Source: CAVVKW01 sp963749035 (GTDB lineage: Bacteria; Verrucomicrobiota; Verrucomicrobiia; Chthoniobacterales; JAATET01). From it: a stretch of 64,000 nucleotides of DNA. Shown here one piece after another: positions 63,760 through 64,000 of this stretch. Positions within the stretch are counted from its first letter, which is position 1. The number at the start of each line of letters is the position of its first letter. The DNA lies in the NCBI GenBank assembly GCA_963749035.1, contig CAVVKW010000001.1:248001-312000 (forward strand). Direction: 5' to 3'. Both the position numbers and the translations under genes were made by a program. The notes under the pieces were generated by a model. That model worked only from the letters and a program-made list of their open reading frames with translations, had not been told where the DNA came from and did no database searches.

Positions 63760-63843
63760 TCCGAACATTCCCGTCCCGAGCGTCTTATCCGGGCATCGAG
63801 AGTGTCCTTCATTGGTTGATGGACTCGGGGCGGGACATTCGGA
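63760..63843. repeat. long imperfect inverted repeat between pstS and pstC
   Basis: TCCGAACATTCCCGTCCCGAG (in two parts 63760-63770 and 63771-63780) pairs with CTCGGGGCGGGACATTCGGA split as 63824-63833 and 63834-63843, with a loop of about 43 bases. It could stabilise the pstS end of the message or attenuate pstC expression. No T tract follows. Confidence 0.5.
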
Positions 63844-63874
63844 CGTCAGATCGCACTGTCCATTCAATTTGCTT

Positions 63875-64000
63875 ATGGCTGTTCCCACCTATGCCAACGA
63901 CCCGAAGCGCTTTCAAACCCGGGCGGCCACGCTTTACTTCGACCGATTCATGTCCGGGTTCATCCGGGTCGGTGGAGCGCTCGTCATCGCCGCGGTGCTC
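63875..64000 (+). CDS. pstC: pstC-like phosphate ABC permease (partial, 5' end)
   Basis: The frame opens at ATG 63875 (MAVPTYANDPKRFQ) and continues to the window end with FDRFMSGFIRVGGALVIAAV, an amphipathic lead then the first TM helix, as in PstC-type permeases. Only 42 codons are visible; identification relies on the preceding pstS. Confidence 0.65.
   Translation, partial: MAVPTYANDPKRFQTRAATLYFDRFMSGFIRVGGALVIAAVL

Noticed and set aside
1..64000. CRISPR arrays, tRNA or rRNA genes
   Set aside because: No regularly spaced repeats, cloverleaf-type sequences or conserved rRNA segments were noticed on reading both strands; a covariance-model scan was not possible.

Overview
The window is a GC-rich bacterial segment (Gram-negative: outer-membrane factors, RND pump, Tat-exported oxidases, CopB-type outer-membrane protein) that is mostly one large metal-resistance island, dominated by copper. 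No rRNA, tRNA or CRISPR is visible. The lineage cannot be fixed from the sequence; the mixture of PocR/AraC regulators, many small secreted orphan proteins and GGTAGGG palindromic repeats would fit the Verrucomicrobiota/PVC group, but that is only inference.

Layout. (1) 1-7505, minus strand: a Cus-type efflux operon (orphan Cys/His protein, TolC-like, CusB-like, CusA-like). (2) 7562-8288: a UPF0175/DUF3368 toxin-antitoxin pair. (3) 8364-17398, minus: a long operon with a DmeF-like CDF exporter, a glutaredoxin-MauE fusion, a DUF305 protein, two TolC + multicopper oxidase pairs, a lipoprotein, a membrane protein and a small Cys-rich periplasmic protein. (4) 17491-20153, minus: Cu P-type ATPase and CsoR with a clear CsoR operator. 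(5) 20181-23161, minus: a CnrY-CnrX-CnrH-like trans-envelope ECF sigma module, a DUF3347 protein, a HAMP-like membrane protein and a second CnrY-like protein. (6) 23306-35081, plus: two AraC-type regulators, a series of small secreted (Met-, Cys- or His-rich) proteins, and an NAD(P)H to FAD/2Fe-2S to cytochrome b to heptaheme cytochrome c module. (7) 35108-44210: a defence island (nSTAND-type NTPase with nuclease domain, AbiE, an ImmA/sigma-like cluster, and a Ubl-E2-JAB-E1 ubiquitin-like conjugation operon) lying between two parts of the copper regulon. (8) 44305-47015: CopA multicopper oxidase and CopB. (9) 47126-47902: a cassette-like gene with an attC-like end, flanked by palindromic repeats. 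(10) 47957-53330: lipoprotein, beta-propeller-like protein, aspartic protease, small secreted protein, ion channel and amino-acid permease. (11) 53357-54263: zeta-toxin-like kinase. (12) 54526-59374: ArsR/SmtB repressor with an ABC efflux operon. (13) 59469-64000: a frameshifted arsC beside an IS5-family element, an ArsR repressor and two PstS-like proteins leading into pstC.

How it works together (largely inference from motifs read here). Seven intergenic sites share GAGGG-N16-CGTT and sit in front of the Cus operon, the 17398 gene, the DUF3347/YXH operon itself, the HAMP-like gene, the second CnrY-like gene, the PocR/AraC regulator and a small secreted protein: the expected signature of the regulon of the resident ECF sigma factor. 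Six other intergenic sites share a direct repeat ATGCGgAG/ATGCGtAG with an exact 21-bp period, the geometry of AraC-family operators, and precede the secreted-protein genes, the electron-transfer operon and copAB. This predicts a cascade: periplasmic metal sensed by the CnrX-like protein, release of the sigma factor, transcription of the PocR/AraC activator, then activation of a second tier. The CopA ATPase appears to be under separate cytosolic CsoR control, and the arsenic/phosphate end of the window has its own ArsR with two near-identical composite operators.
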